Position numbers and translations under genes: made by a program. The notes under the pieces were generated by a model. The model did not search any database. It saw only the letters and a program-made list of their open reading frames with translations, and was not told the DNA's origin. From Bimastos eiseni (lineage: Eukaryota > Annelida > Clitellata > Crassiclitellata > Lumbricidae), in contig OY365814.1 of NCBI GenBank assembly GCA_959347315.1, forward strand, positions 27,770,329 through 27,834,328: a DNA stretch of 64,000 nucleotides. The letters are read 5' to 3'. This document shows, piece by piece, positions 20,640-33,070 of the stretch; position 1 is the stretch's first letter, and every line of letters starts with the position of its first letter.

Positions 20640-21385
20640 TAAAGGTTTAGTTCTATAAGGCATAATTTTTGCGAAAGATTAACGATGCTATGTCACGCGA
20701 AACTCTATTTAAGAGCACTGATTCCTACACTAATAATACCCTGGACCCTGCAGCCAAAACAGGGACTGCATAGGAGTATACCAAAGTAACTAATACCCAG
20801 AACGTCACTCGTTGCTACCCTTTTGAAGATTCAAAAGCTCATCAAGAATCTGGGATCATTATCGTAATCGTTGCGTTAAGTGCAACTGAGAAGCATATCG
20901 CAGGGCACAAACTTATTCAAGAGCACTGCACGGGCGACTGAAAAATCCTGGATATACACCTAAATGGCATCATCAAATTTTTGCTGAAAAAGAAATCTTG
21001 AGCGTTGCTGGGTAAACCGTAAATGTATGCTATAGAAATTCGTCCAAGAACAGGTCCTGGTGACTGTTATGGTAAAGCTTATGGCATTGCTCACCTCTCC
21101 TCTGCTGCCATTGATATTTCCGAAATTTGATACCACCCTTCTTCCAAAATCTTTTGCTCATAAGTGCATACACACGCCTCGACGGCGCAATTGCAGTTGT
21201 ACTGGAGAGTAATTGCGCACAAAGGACGTCAGGGATGGAAAGACTAAAATAGGGTCTAAATGCGCGTATTCTATTCTATAACAGACATTTCTAATCGTAT
21301 CCAATCCATACATTTTATCTAATCCAATCTTCGTTATTCTCCAAATTCCGGTCCAGCAACTTCTATGGCGACATAATCATGGTGC
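20640..21385. other. Intergenic with family C fragment at 20895-20960
   Basis: CTTATTCAAGAGCACTGCAC and ACTGAAAAATCCTGG resemble the inverted family C copy at 3185. Nothing else is recognised. Confidence 0.4.
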
Positions 21386-21426
21386 ATGAGGTCAACGCCT
21401 AAGTTTACGGCGCCTTATAAACCGTC

Positions 21427-21427
21427 G

Positions 21428-21470
<43 letters not shown>

Positions 21471-21521
21471 TATTATTATTATTATATTATGCTGTTATCG
21501 CCCATGTGGGTGAGCTAAGGA

Positions 21522-21574
<53 letters not shown>

Positions 21575-21691
21575 AATGTTTGGAGATATCGTAAGAGGAG
21601 GCTGAGACACTGGCTTTGGACAGAGACGAATGGAGGAAGTGCGTTGCCCGATGTGTAGTCCTACACAGGAAGGACTAAATTACTAAACTAA

Positions 21692-21724
<33 letters not shown>
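21427..21724 (+). repeat. (ATT)n microsatellites, three blocks
   Basis: Blocks at about 21427-21486, 21521-21572 and 21690-21724. The first is preceded by GGCGCCTTATAAACC, which resembles a family A retroelement end. Confidence 0.95.
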
Positions 21725-21726
<2 letters not shown>

Positions 21727-21899
21727 AATGTATCTAAATTTCAATTGAAATCTTAAATTATTTAAATCGTCATCAGTCGGATACAGTTCTTGATTCAGGC
21801 CTCATGACTTGGCAAAATCTTTTGGCTTAAGCGCAGACATGACAACTGAAAGACTCCCACAACCGGACAACCGTTGTCTCATGTGTTGCACGCCGTGAC

Positions 21900-22180
21900 A
21901 ACAAGTTATGACCAGTTCTTCCTGCAGGCCAGGCATGCGATGCTGTTGTCCGTTTCTTGAACGGTGCGGTTGGTGGAGCGACCCGCTTCTCCTGAAACAT
22001 GTAGAGGCGACGCCCCGACGATCGGTCCTCCTAATAGGAACGATTATGCAAATGAGGGTTTCGTCATCAGCCGCTGGGCGCTTATCCGCTGACGGCGGCC
22101 ACGACCAGCGCTGTCGTCGCTCTGATAATTTCGTCGAGAAAGCTGGGCAAACAACTCGAGTTTATCAGCCCTAAGAGGTT
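21900..22180. promoter_or_regulatory. GC-rich island with octamer, GATA and Fox motifs
   Basis: ATGCAAAT (POU octamer) at 22046-22053, CTTATC at 22081-22086, GATAA at 22124-22128, GCAAACA (forkhead type) at 22147-22153 and TTATC at 22162-22166 lie within 120 bp of unusually GC-rich DNA. GATA and FoxA factors are known inputs of the endoderm network in sea urchins, so a FoxA enhancer is conceivable. The motif words are short and may be chance. Confidence 0.3.
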
Positions 22181-22189
22181 CGCTTCGGG

Positions 22190-23070
22190 AGAACGGAAAG
22201 ACGGGGAAGGGTGGGGGAAGGCCACCGGAGGGAGTAGGGGAGGGTTGGCTGTAGAAGGCAGAGGCATGGAGAAACGGGGAAAGGGACAGAGGGAAGAGAC
22301 GGGCTCCGACGAGCGGTCATCCATTATCCCTGGGTAAACATAATAACTCAGTCTTCCTGTCGAAGTCTTCTCCCGCGATTAACAGACTCCGCAGCGACCA
22401 TGAGGCTACCGTCGAAATGAACGAACGAAATGAACGAAAGAACGAGAGGAAGAACGAACCAAAGAATGAGCGACGGAAAGAACGAAGGAGGAAACGAAAG
22501 GAAGAACGGACGAAGGAAAAAACGAGGGAGGGAACGAGCGAAGGAATTAGCGAAATATCGAATGCGTGATGAAACGGAAGAAGGATTGCAAGAACAAACG
22601 AAAGAAAAGGCACTAGAACAGAGAAAGAAATTAAGAAACGAACCAAAGAGAAAATGAGCACAAGAAAGAACTAACGCATGAACTAAGAAATAAATAAAGA
22701 ACGAAAAAATGAGAAAATCAAAGAACAAAAGACGAAAACAAATGCCAGAGAGAACGAGAAAGAACCAAGGATGAAGAACAAATCAAGAGATAGAACGAAA
22801 CAAGAACCAAAAAACGTGTGATCGAGTGATCATAGAACGCTCCATTGCAATGCGTAGGTCTATATTTAAGTACCGGCCATGGCACACACGAGTATAGCCA
22901 AGCGTGATGAACGAAAGACAGCCATTCGATGACACGCACGAGGTCTCACGTATAATATGTGTCCAATATGCAGTATCCTATTGGCGAAATAACATTTACT
23001 GAATAAACGAGCGAACTAACGAACGAAACAACCACGAAAGAAAACAAAAGAAAGTGCAATAAAGAAGAAA
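22190..23070 (+). repeat. Purine-rich GAACGAAAG-type degenerate repeats
   Basis: AACGAAAG and AAGAACGA words dominate from about 22410 to 22800 and recur to 23060. Long frames on either strand (Ser/Phe-rich or Arg/Lys-rich) are artefacts. Confidence 0.7.
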
Positions 23071-23179
23071 GAACATTTTTCTTAGATTGGACGCTGTATC
23101 AATTAAATGAATCCACTCTGATGCGATACGTGCAAAGCGTCGTGCACACAAGCGCTTCTTGCTCTACCTCCGTGCCAAG

Positions 23180-23345
23180 CATCGATTAATTAATTAATTA
23201 ATTAATTGATTACTTCATTCATTCATCCATTCATTCATTTGTTAATTAATTTATTTATTCATTCATTCATTCGTTAATTTATTCGTTAATTCATTCATTC
23301 ATTATAATGAGTTATATAGCGCCTCTTCGATGCAATTTACTATGC
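23180..23345 (-). repeat. (ATTC)n microsatellite joined to a family A retroelement end
   Basis: Runs of ATTAATTA and ATTCATTC lead into GAGTTATATAGCGCCTCTTC at about 23310-23329. Read on the minus strand this is a retroelement 3' end (GGCGCTATATAA) followed by a tandem tail. Confidence 0.65.
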
Positions 23346-23604
23346 ATACTTACAGAAGCGATACCTACTCAAACTAAATGATTGCGACAGAAAAGATTTC
23401 GAGACAAATTCGACGACAAATAGAGCGTGAATCACTATTAGGGCAGCCATGCATGACGGTACAAAATAGTGCGTGTCGACGAAACCACGTGTGACAGAAT
23501 GGCACGGGACACACGCAGAACGGAGCGTGAAAAAGCGTCAGACAATAATTGATAAATGACGAGATTATGATGCAGATATAATTTAGATTGAGTATTATTG
23601 ACTA

Positions 23605-23680
23605 TATTCCTTCATTCATTGCAAAAATTTATATAGCGCCCCTTCAAGAGCGCTTCCGACTCAACCCGGCTGAGCGACGC
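23605..23680 (-). repeat. Family A retroelement end, copy 2
   Basis: TTCATTCATTG is followed by TTTATATAGCGCCCCTTCAA and GAGCGCTTCCGACTCAACCC. It has the same order as the copies near 32440, 33005, 40070, 52200 and 57630. Confidence 0.65.
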
Positions 23681-24930
23681 CGTGTTGAGTCGGTGTTTAC
23701 ACGCCGTACGTACAGCGCCACCTCATAATTTGACAATACTAACTGAAGAACCCGGCGTTGCCCGGGTAGTCCTTGCAATTCTTAGGTGTGTTAAACATTG
23801 CTTCCCATGCTGACCTTTATAAGGAAGAATTTATGCGGACGATCGTTAGGACAACCCCTCCGACTTGATGCAGCGCTCGTGAATTAGAACTCCTCATGTT
23901 TTTTCTCGGCTGTTAAAAAGCATTCGTGCAAATTTGTGAGCAATCGGTCTAGTTGTTCGAAAGGTTTTGTGGAACGTATACCTACATACCTACTTTTCTT
24001 CTTTATATTAATAATTAAACTGCACCGTATCAATCCAATGTTTACGCTACAGATGGGTGATTGGAGCTGGAGAAAATTGCTAAGACAACCTGGTGAAAAT
24101 CCCACCAATCGAATTCGTACGACACCCTGGTGACATAGTAGCCTATACAGATAAAGATTTTCGTTTATTTTCAAATTGACAAACCGCAACATAGTATACA
24201 CAGTAATAACGAACGAATCATGACAAGTTATTACAAGAGTCTAATTTAACTGTTGGCAGCAACGCATGGCACCATTACGCTCTACCTCTAACCAACTCGT
24301 CGAAAGAATGACTAGTCAACCTTACTGGCGTCACTGGGTCCGTTTAATTCTGGGAAACGCAACCTAGTATTCATCCGCGTCAACCAGCGCCAACTGCCTC
24401 TATTCTCATACAAGGATCCGTCACGGTAACAGCCATTGTTCGTCAAAACAATAGTGACCCCACGCACCGTGTAAACCTACCCACGTCGCAACCAGTGAGC
24501 GGTGAGGGGAATCAAAAGTTCCGGTTTGTTGCTTTGTCCACCCGAAACCCCTTAGATACAACGTGTCGAAAAGGAACAAAGGTCCGCCTATTATAATGAT
24601 ATCGCCGATAAATCACACTTCATTCGGCTGCGACTAGGCCTGTGCCTGTAAATCCTGCCGGTATGTATAGCCTACGCATGCACACAGTCGAATAATATTA
24701 AATATTCCTTGCACATTTTATGTCTGATGTTTGTTTATTACGGATATCAGCTACTTCCACTTGCTGTGTAGAATGTGTCTACCATAATGTACGATGCGTG
24801 GCCTACCATGTATTGGCGTTGTATAAAACGGAACGACCTCGTTAAATGCAAGACCATTGTATATGTATTTACACGTGATTGTATTTCTGTATCATTTCTA
24901 AGAAGAAATCGATACCGAAATCAAAGCTTA
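23681..24930. other. Intergenic with family C fragment at 23835-23890
   Basis: CGACTTGATGCAGCGCTCGT resembles the family C core. No coding exon with splice signals was found. Confidence 0.4.
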
Positions 24931-24936
24931 TGAATG

Positions 24937-24997
24937 CATAAAAGACCAAAAATGCATTTTGGTCTTTTATGTGTGTCGTTGATTTTTTTAACGACAC
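24937..24997. other. Two adjacent perfect inverted repeats
   Basis: CATAAAAGACCAAAA (24937-24951) and TTTTGGTCTTTTATG (24957-24971) flank a 5-base loop. GTGTCGTT (24973-24980) and AACGACAC (24990-24997) flank a 9-base T-rich loop. The second right arm is the start of the following family B copy. Confidence 0.8.
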
Positions 24998-25068
24998 CGT
25001 TCCATATCGAAGATGATTTGATGTCGCCCTCCTCCTTTCTCCAGGCTTTTGACTGGCACTGTAAAAGT
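24983..25068 (-). repeat. Dispersed repeat family B, copy 4
   Basis: TTTAACGACACCGTTC, GATGTCGCCCTCCTCC and CTCCAGGCTTTTGACTGGCA are the reverse-strand form of the family. Confidence 0.65.
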
Positions 25069-25139
25069 TCAAACAGTGTATACATGAGGTCTTTTATGTC
25101 GTTAAGTTGCTCCTTGTATACGAGTGCAGTAATATAATA

Positions 25140-25400
25140 ATAACATATATATATACAATCTATAAATATATATACACGCTAGATATATGTGTATATATAT
25201 ATAAATTAGGGATTCTGACTCCAGTCTATCTATATAATATATATATGCATATATATTTATATATATATGCATATATACATATATTTATATATATATGCCC
25301 TAGGTATATAAACATGCCCGATATATGCGTATTTTATTAGACAATGTATATAAAAACATATACAGTATATGCAACACATATATGAATATATAATTTCTAT
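25140..25400. repeat. (TA)/(TATAC)-rich low-complexity block
   Basis: Alternating ATATAT, TACATA and GCATAT words. Frames across it are artefacts. Confidence 0.8.
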
Positions 25401-26560
25401 ACTTATATAATTATAATCATCGACTGTAATGACAATGCCTAATTAACTGATTGCGTTGATTGCTTGTTTCTCGTATTATGATTATCTTGAAAGAAAGAAG
25501 AACTATTTGATAGCTTTGGACGGCGTCTACGTTTGTTAAAAGCCGTTAAAACATACTTTTTTGCGTTGTAACGCTAATGTAATGACGACGTTTTCATTTC
25601 GACGATAATTAGTATATAAAAGCCTAACATTGAGCTATACTAATAACAGGTAATAATTAATAAATAATTAAAACATTAATAATAGATAATAATTAATAGA
25701 AACAGACCGATTGCCAGAAATTAACTATTTATAGTTAGCAGCGGAAGTAAAAAGGACCATGTTTAGATAAGAAGAGACGCGACAGTGTAACTATACGTTA
25801 TATGTAATGGCATATAACTTAGTGTCCATATATACTCCGCATGGGCGCCTATAATGCCTAGCGGCCAACGCATATTTGCAGGACATTGTTGGAACTTTTC
25901 CGAGTATTCGTTTAGACGACAAGAGATCCCTTCATCGATCGTAAACGACCGATATATTATTGGTATTCAATAAGGCTTCTCCATTTCGGTTCAATGCGTT
26001 CGTATTTATGGCGCTGTGACCATATAACACTGCAGCGGATAAGCACGACACACTGGTCGCTTCGCCCACGCACCTATACATACGTGCAGCCTGCGTGGGT
26101 CACGTACGCTTGACGGCGTTGTGTTGCGCTTGTTACGTTCGCAGTGTTGCTGTGTCCCGTGTGCTACGCAGAAGCACTTACATGTACACTATAGAGTGGA
26201 GATATTGCGTAGGACGAAGGGAAGATTCGTGTACTAATGGGGCGTGCGCGCGTGTCAAAATGTTGCGTGCTGAGGAGAGTGATTCTAACTTTCTATTTTA
26301 AGACCAATCGCAATCGGACCCGCTTTCCCAGCGTCAAAGGCGCAGCTATAGGGGGTGCTGATGGGTGCTTGGACAACCGTGGATAAAAAGGTGACCCCAC
26401 AATCGATCCAATTCCGATGAATTGTTTCTTTTTTGAAGAGTGGTATAGGGGCACTTTCAATACGCTGCTTTCAGCCTTCGGAGTTTGCAATATGAGGATC
26501 ACCCTCTTAGGAAAATTGTCTGATTGGACCCCTGCCCAGCAGCAACAGCTTCCCTAATTG
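25400..26560. other. Intergenic, nothing recognised
   Basis: No exon with convincing splice sites or protein similarity, and no RNA gene. The stretch around 26050-26270 is GC-richer but codes for nothing recognisable. Confidence 0.4.
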
Positions 26561-26569
26561 AAGAGATTG

Positions 26570-26820
26570 GCCATTATGATGATGTCGATGACGGCGACGG
26601 CGACGACGACGATGACGATGATGATGACGACGACGACGACGATGATGATGATAATAATGATGATGATGATGTTGATGATGTCGATGGCGGCGACGGCGGC
26701 GACGGCGACGACGACGACGATGACGATGACGATGACAATGACGATGATGCGCTGTCATGGTCATGACGATGACGGCGACAATGATGATGACGATGATGGG
26801 GAGAATGAAGACGTTAGGAA
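26570..26820 (+). repeat. (GAT/GAC)n trinucleotide repeat
   Basis: Mixed GATGAC, GACGAC and GGCGAC units. The Asp-, Met- or Arg/His-rich frames are artefacts. Confidence 0.95.
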
Positions 26821-26937
26821 AAATTACGACGAGAACGGCGCTGTAGAAGTCATCAGCGTATAGACAAGATTCTATGGGGCCATCATGGTGCTCTGCATGC
26901 TTGCATTACATATATATAGTTACATTACAGGAGTGCA

Positions 26938-26977
<40 letters not shown>

Positions 26978-27568
26978 ACCGGTCTCCATATAAAGAACGG
27001 AAGAGACCGGTTGATCGCTCTTACAGCACATGCATGACAAAAACGGCTGAAGCCGACCTGCTCATATATGGATGGCACTCGACCTTATAATATATACAGA
27101 AGCAGAAGAAGACATGGAGACAAGAATAGAGTCGCGTTATGCAAGTTAACTGCAACACTCACTCCGAGAGGAGCATATATACCACTTACGTAAGTATACA
27201 TTATATATATATAACGTGTATATATATATATATATATAATATACTAATGGCAAATCGAGGCGTGTATACCCTATGGGGGTTGTCTCTATATTCCATTGAA
27301 CTTGTGTAGGGCACCGGGAGACGATGCGGGCACAATGATCGAAGGGGATGGCGACAAAAAACGACCGATTGTCCGCTGCAGAAATTTCCATTTGCGCCCA
27401 ATGTTTACATAAGCGCGTCGCCATGACGACGTCACGTCAACGACACAATGGCAAACAGGTGCGCCCATGTATAGGCCTACGATCCACCGTATAATGGATC
27501 CCACATGCCCCATGTTACATCCATGCATGTTACAGAATTGATGTATGTATATACACATGTATACAGGC

Positions 27569-27599
<31 letters not shown>

Positions 27600-27600
27600 A
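26821..27600. repeat. Intergenic with (TA)n blocks near 26940, 27200 and 27570
   Basis: Three alternating TA tracts of about 30-40 bases separated by unrecognised DNA. No gene is supported. Confidence 0.6.
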
Positions 27601-27940
27601 GATAGTTGAGTTCATTTGGTGCTGTAGTTGTATAAAAGGAAATTGTTAATTGTGCTTCTATCAACTTGATTCTGTTACGATATTGTTGTCGAAGGAGGCA
27701 ATTACCGTCAAATGTAATCAGTAACGAAACATCCACCTGGCGGGCAAAAATCGGACCCGAATGCAGCCGTGTCGGCATCAGCTTCTAAAAATATATAAGG
27801 CCTACGTGTACGTCCTGTATAGTGTAGGCCTATACGCAGACGCACGTGAGCCTCCCTTTGTAAATGAAGGCTCACACGTATGTAGATGCTGCTGGGGACA
27901 GAGAGAATTTGTATTGTATATACAGTATGCTCATTTGGAA

Positions 27941-28140
27941 NNNNNNNNNNNNNNNNNNNNNNNNNNNNNNNNNNNNNNNNNNNNNNNNNNNNNNNNNNNN
28001 NNNNNNNNNNNNNNNNNNNNNNNNNNNNNNNNNNNNNNNNNNNNNNNNNNNNNNNNNNNNNNNNNNNNNNNNNNNNNNNNNNNNNNNNNNNNNNNNNNNN
28101 NNNNNNNNNNNNNNNNNNNNNNNNNNNNNNNNNNNNNNNN
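27941..28140. other. Assembly gap, 200 N
   Basis: A run of exactly 200 N. Its true length is unknown and any feature crossing it is invalid. Confidence 1.
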
Positions 28141-28918
28141 ATCCTATTTCGTGAGTTGGAATCATTGGCATCAGCAGCAGCTTATGTCTTAGAAGTCGCA
28201 ACGCAGTCATGCGATAACTAGGGAAGATGACACGCACGCAAAGGGGGTGACGGCGGAATTTTCATTATGGCTTAAACCAAAAGGTGTATACGTGATTGTT
28301 TGGATTGGCAAATGAGAGCATGCAGTACTAATTTGGAAGGGGTTTGTTGGTCGTGCGCTTGACGAACCCTCTTCCGGCCCTGTTCACAGCTAACCCCACA
28401 CCTACCGCAGTTTGATCGTTCCGCCTGTGCAAGGTGGGGCGATGGCTTATCCAAGGTATTCTACAATAAGGAAGTCGTTGGCACTGAACAGAAGTAATCG
28501 AACACCGTGTCGGTATGTTTAGCAGTGTTCCCCAGCGATAGCGAGCAAACAGTTGGGTGAAGTCTATACTTGAGACTGCTTATGGAGGTTCAACGTGGTT
28601 AGACACATTCTGGTTCGAGGCATTGTAATAGACTGACAGTTTTAATTCGTTGTGAAGCGATAAACAGGATGTATACTGTCTGCTGTCATCCAACATATAT
28701 ACATGCATGAAGAAGAGTAGGGAAGGGAGAGGGAGGAGAGTAGATGGGACGGAGAGCGAGACGGAGACGGACTGAGAGGGACGGGAGAAGGAGGGGTCGT
28801 ATATGTTATGATGGTCATTTTGACAGTTTTGTAGGACTGGAAAATGTGTTGTAAATGACGATACTATCATGAAATGAAATGATTTTATTTCTATTTACAT
28901 ATGTTCTTACCAATTGAC
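28141..28918. other. Intergenic, nothing recognised
   Basis: No gene is seen. A purine-rich GGAGAGGGAGGAGAG block lies near 28720-28800. Confidence 0.4.
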
Positions 28919-28920
28919 CA

Positions 28921-29373
28921 ACTGACTGACTGACTGACTGACTGACTGACTGACTGACTGACTGACTGACTGACTGACTGACTGACTGACTGACTGACTG
29001 ACTGACTGACTGACTGACTGACTGACTGACTGACTGACTGACTGACTGACTGACTGACTGACTGACTGACTGACTGACTGACTGACTGACTGACTGACTG
29101 ACTGACTGACTGACTGACTGACTGACTGACTGACTGACTGACTGACTGACTGACTGACTGACTGACTGACTGACTGACTGACTGACTGACTGACTGACTG
29201 ACTGACTGACTGACTGACTGACTGACTGACTGACTGACTGACTGACTGACTGACTGACTGACTGACTGACTGACTGACTGACTGACTGACTGACTGACTG
29301 ACTGACTGACTGACTGACTGACTGACTGACTGACTGACTGACTGACTGACTGACTGACTGACTGACTGACTGA
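28921..29373 (+). repeat. (ACTG)n microsatellite, about 113 perfect copies
   Basis: 453 bases of uninterrupted ACTG, that is (CTGA)n. All frames lack coding meaning. Confidence 0.98.
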
Positions 29374-30110
29374 TTTAAAGAGTGACGGATTTAATGAGTG
29401 ACGGATTTACTGAGTGACAATTGTCTGAATGATTAGATGATTAAATATTAAAGAGGTGTGATAGTAAAGAACTAAACCGAGCATGCATATTAAAGTATAT
29501 ATTCACCGTTTTATACCCGAACGTATACAGTATAATCATGCACTGAGATATTCATACAGCTACATGTACTCATATATCCATGTGTATACATATGTAATAC
29601 TATGAGTGAAATATATATATATATAATATACATATATATATATTTACGAATTCTATATGAACTTCTTTCTATGGGACGCATTTATATATATAAATATACG
29701 TTTCGTTTTAATGTTTAGTGCACACATTTATAGTGCGCCTGGCAAACAATAGAACACGGTTGAGAGTCTCGCGAGATCTAATATTCGAACGGCGGTTACT
29801 CGATTGCCTTGGTCCGTCGGGAGTCACTCCTCTTCCACTCACGTGGAAAGACGACCTTGGAAGAGGCAAAGGAGGAAGGGAAGAAGGGAGGGGGGGAGCG
29901 GGGGGGGGGGTCACGAGGCTCGGGTTGTGGCGTCCTCTGACGATGAGTTCTTCTTCTGCTTCTGCTTCTTCTTCATCGTCATCGTTCGCCGAATATTGTC
30001 TCGTCCGACGCCACCTAGCGTCCGGTGAGCAAACAGAGGAAATTTGCGGCAACGGCCAACCAGCGACGACGCAGTCCAATGTTTGCACATAGCATCGGGC
30101 GCCATATTGA
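29374..30110. other. Intergenic, no gene seen
   Basis: TA-rich to 29700, then a GC-richer stretch with a run of eleven G at 29901-29911 and (CTT)n near 29948-29978. Overlapping frames on both strands have no recognisable domains. Confidence 0.4.
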
Positions 30111-30117
30111 CATTGCG

Positions 30118-30480
30118 GGCTCATCCTCCTTCACCTCCTCCTCCTCCTTCTCCTATTCTTCTTCCTCCTCCTACTCCTACTCCTCCTTTTTCTCCTACTC
30201 TTCCTCCTCCTTCTCCTTCTTCTACTCCTGCTCTATCTCTTTATCGTTCTCTTTCTCCTTCTTCTCCTGCTCTTGTTCCTTCTCCTTTACCTTCTCCTGC
30301 TCCTTCTCTTTCTCTTTATCTTCTTCTGCTCTTGCTCCTTGTCCTCATCTCCTTCTCCTCATTGTCCTCCTCCTTCGTTTTCTCCTTTTCCTCCTCCTCT
30401 TCTTCCTCCTGTATTCCTCCTCCTCCTGTTCCTCCTCTATTCCCCCTACTCCGGTTCTCATCTGCTTCCAGTTCTTTTGA
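30118..30480 (+). repeat. Polypyrimidine CTCCTT tract, about 360 bp
   Basis: Almost pure C/T with CTCCTC, TTCTCC and TCTTCC units. It has potential for intramolecular triplex. Ser- and Pro-rich frames are artefacts. Confidence 0.9.
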
Positions 30481-30519
30481 TTCGCAAGGTCCCGAGACTC
30501 TCGCTCTCTTCCGGTCCGT

Positions 30520-30850
30520 GACTCATAGCATCTGTCTGTTTGTCTGTCTGCCTGTGAGTCTATCTATATCTGTAATTCTTCTATATCATCCATGTGACTG
30601 TCTATCAGTCTGTCTTTCAATCAATCTATTTCTTCGTATCTCTGTCTGTCTGTCTGTCTGTCTGTTAATTAAACTCTGTTCGTCTGTTTGCATGTCCGTC
30701 TTTCTGTTGAAGACCTGTCTTGCTCTCCTGTTTGTTCATTCTGTACATCCGCCTGTCTAACTGTCTCTATGTCTGTCTATCTGTGTGTCCTTTCGTCTGA
30801 CCACCTGCATCTCTGTTCGCCTCTCTCTTCCATGCAGTTCCTTCTTCGCA
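30520..30850 (+). repeat. Degenerate (TGTC)n tract
   Basis: CTGTCTGT and GTCTATCT units interspersed with other DNA. Confidence 0.75.
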
Positions 30851-30889
30851 TGTACATGCATACGAGCACACATACTATGTAGGGCTTGT

Positions 30890-31350
30890 ATACTGATTAA
30901 GAATTAATCTATGATTATCCTAGATTTAACTTCGATTAATCGATTGAATTCAATTAGTTTGGTATAATTACGAAAAGCGTGAAAATCTGTAGAAATATTG
31001 TCAGTTGCTACTTTATTAATATTAAAAACTTAAATCATTCCAAATGCTGACGTTTAAATCACGGTTAGCGAACTGTTGTTAATTGCAATGAAGACAGTTA
31101 ATTTAGTAGCCATCTTCGCAGCCATCTCATTAGTAGGCATCTTCGATTTTCCATCAACATTTGTCTTGTGACTTACAAGCTGAAATTACCCCTTTATTCT
31201 CCACTCACACTTTTCTTATTATCATGGTTCGACATACTGCTGTTTATCTAGGAAATGGTCCGCACGAAATCATCAATTGACCAACCAATATGAGTTTAAT
31301 AGGCAGTCCAAGAACAATTTAGATGAAAAACTTTTTAACAATTGCACCAG
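30890..31350. other. Intergenic, AT-rich, nothing recognised
   Basis: No gene, RNA or repeat was identified. Confidence 0.4.
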
Positions 31351-31354
31351 AGAA

Positions 31355-31800
31355 CTAGAGAAGGAGGAGGAAGAGGAGGAGGAAGGCGAGAAAGACGAGG
31401 AGGAGGAAGAAGAAGAGGAGGAGTTGGAGGAGGAGGAGGAGGAGGAACTTAACAGCTATACCAGTGAGATCGTTAGTAGGCGAGGTCTTTGAAAACTATA
31501 AAGCCGAGTTATACATAAATAGGAAGAAGAAACTCATGAAAAACAGGATGTGAAAAAGGCAACGAGAATGATGAACAGGAATTGGCGGAGGAAGGGAGGA
31601 GGAGAAGAAGAAGGGAAGAGGGAGAGAGAAGAAGACGACGACAGGAAGAAGGAGGGTGTGTAGAATAAAGCTGAGTATATATAGTACGAGGAGACGAACA
31701 GAATAATGAGGAAGAGGAGTAGACAAGTAAGAAGAGGGACAAGAAGGAAGGGGAAGAGGAGGAGGAGGAGAGGAAGGAGGAGAACGAGGAGAGGCAGTTA
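31355..31800 (+). repeat. Polypurine GAGGAG tracts
   Basis: GAGGAGGAA blocks at 31355-31450 and 31540-31800, complementary in composition to the tract at 30118-30480. A Glu-rich frame across it is an artefact. Confidence 0.85.
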
Positions 31801-32024
31801 GTGCGAATCGAGTGAAGAGAAAGGGATCGAGAAGGCGGCGATGGATCGGAGCAGGTGACAACTGAGAAATGGCCAACCGCTTCGAGACACAGAATGGCCC
31901 ATCAGGCCATCACCTCCGCTTGAAACAACATTGAACACAATACAGTCAGCGTTGACGGATTGAATGACAGCCAAAGCTGGCATCCAACAAAAATAAAATC
32001 GTTCAGTCCGCTTGTCTGAATAGT

Positions 32025-32150
32025 AAGGGCATTTGTATGATGGTTAAATACATTCATTTTGTCTGATGGTTAAATACATTCATTTTGTCTGATGGTTAAA
32101 TACACTCATTTGTCTGATGGTTAAATACATTCATTTGTCTGTTGTTTGTT
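32025..32150 (+). repeat. ~26-bp minisatellite, about 4-5 copies
   Basis: TGATGGTTAAATACATTCAT plus TTTGTC is repeated in tandem. Confidence 0.9.
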
Positions 32151-32430
32151 CATAAGTGTCATTGAGTCGGCCTAACCACACACTCGTGTCTGATATTAAG
32201 GCACATGGCTTTTACCATTTTTCATTTAACTTGTCCAAAATGACCATCTTGTTTCGAAGTGTCACTGGTTATGCTTTAAGCACCAGAGTTCAAGATCTGT
32301 TTCGTTGGATGCCATTGACAAGCGATGACTTGAAAGTCTGTTGTGGAGCAAACGAGACCAAGGACATTGTTCAAGACTTAGACCATCAATACCAGTTCCA
32401 CCAGGATGACAGCAACTATAAACAGCATTT

Positions 32431-32515
32431 ATTTTATTTGGAGGATTTATACAGCGCCCCTTCAAGAACATCTACTCAGGAGTACTAACGACTCAACCCC
32501 GGATAATCAGCACAA
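32431..32515 (-). repeat. Family A retroelement end, copy 3
   Basis: TTTATACAGCGCCCCTTCAA, then ATCTACTCAGGAG and CGACTCAACCCCGG. Confidence 0.6.
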
Positions 32516-32989
32516 TCTAAATCTTATAAGACGTCTATAATTACACAGGCTTTGTTAACGGAAATATACCGAATAGTTTCTATCTCATCAAACATATTGA
32601 TTGGAATCAAGTAAACATCTAGAGCATTCGCAGGGATAGCTACGTTATATAGGGACTGAATGGATATTTAATAGCATGCTATAAGCAAATATGTTTTGCG
32701 CATGCGTCAATACGACGTCTATTTGCTCGGTCATATTATGTACACACTAATTCACACTCAATATTATTATTATACATAATGAGCTTGGGATTGTGATCAC
32801 CGTACTCGCTAGGTGGCGCCATTGTACTCGCTATCTCCGGATTGCAAAGACAAGCGCGACGCAACGAGGAAATCGAGTGTCTAAAATTCCACTCTCAGTG
32901 TTGTGCGGCATTATTTAATAAGCAAGAATAACTTTATATTATTATTTTTACCATTCATTTGGCTAGATTATTCATTCAATCAAATCGAA

Positions 32990-33070
32990 CATTTATAATT
33001 TTTTTATATAGCGCCTCTTCGATAAACTACGCAGAGGCGTTCCCAACTCCGTCACGACTTTCTTGTGGAA
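32990..33070 (-). repeat. Family A retroelement end, copy 4
   Basis: ATTCATTCAATC is followed by TTTTATATAGCGCCTCTTCG, then CAGAGGCGTTCCCAACTCC and GTCACGACTT. The copy at 52195 shares the CACGACTT extension, so the element is longer than the short core. Confidence 0.65.

Noticed and set aside
27761..28237. Open frames across 27941-28140
   Set aside because: They cross the run of N, so the reading is not real sequence.
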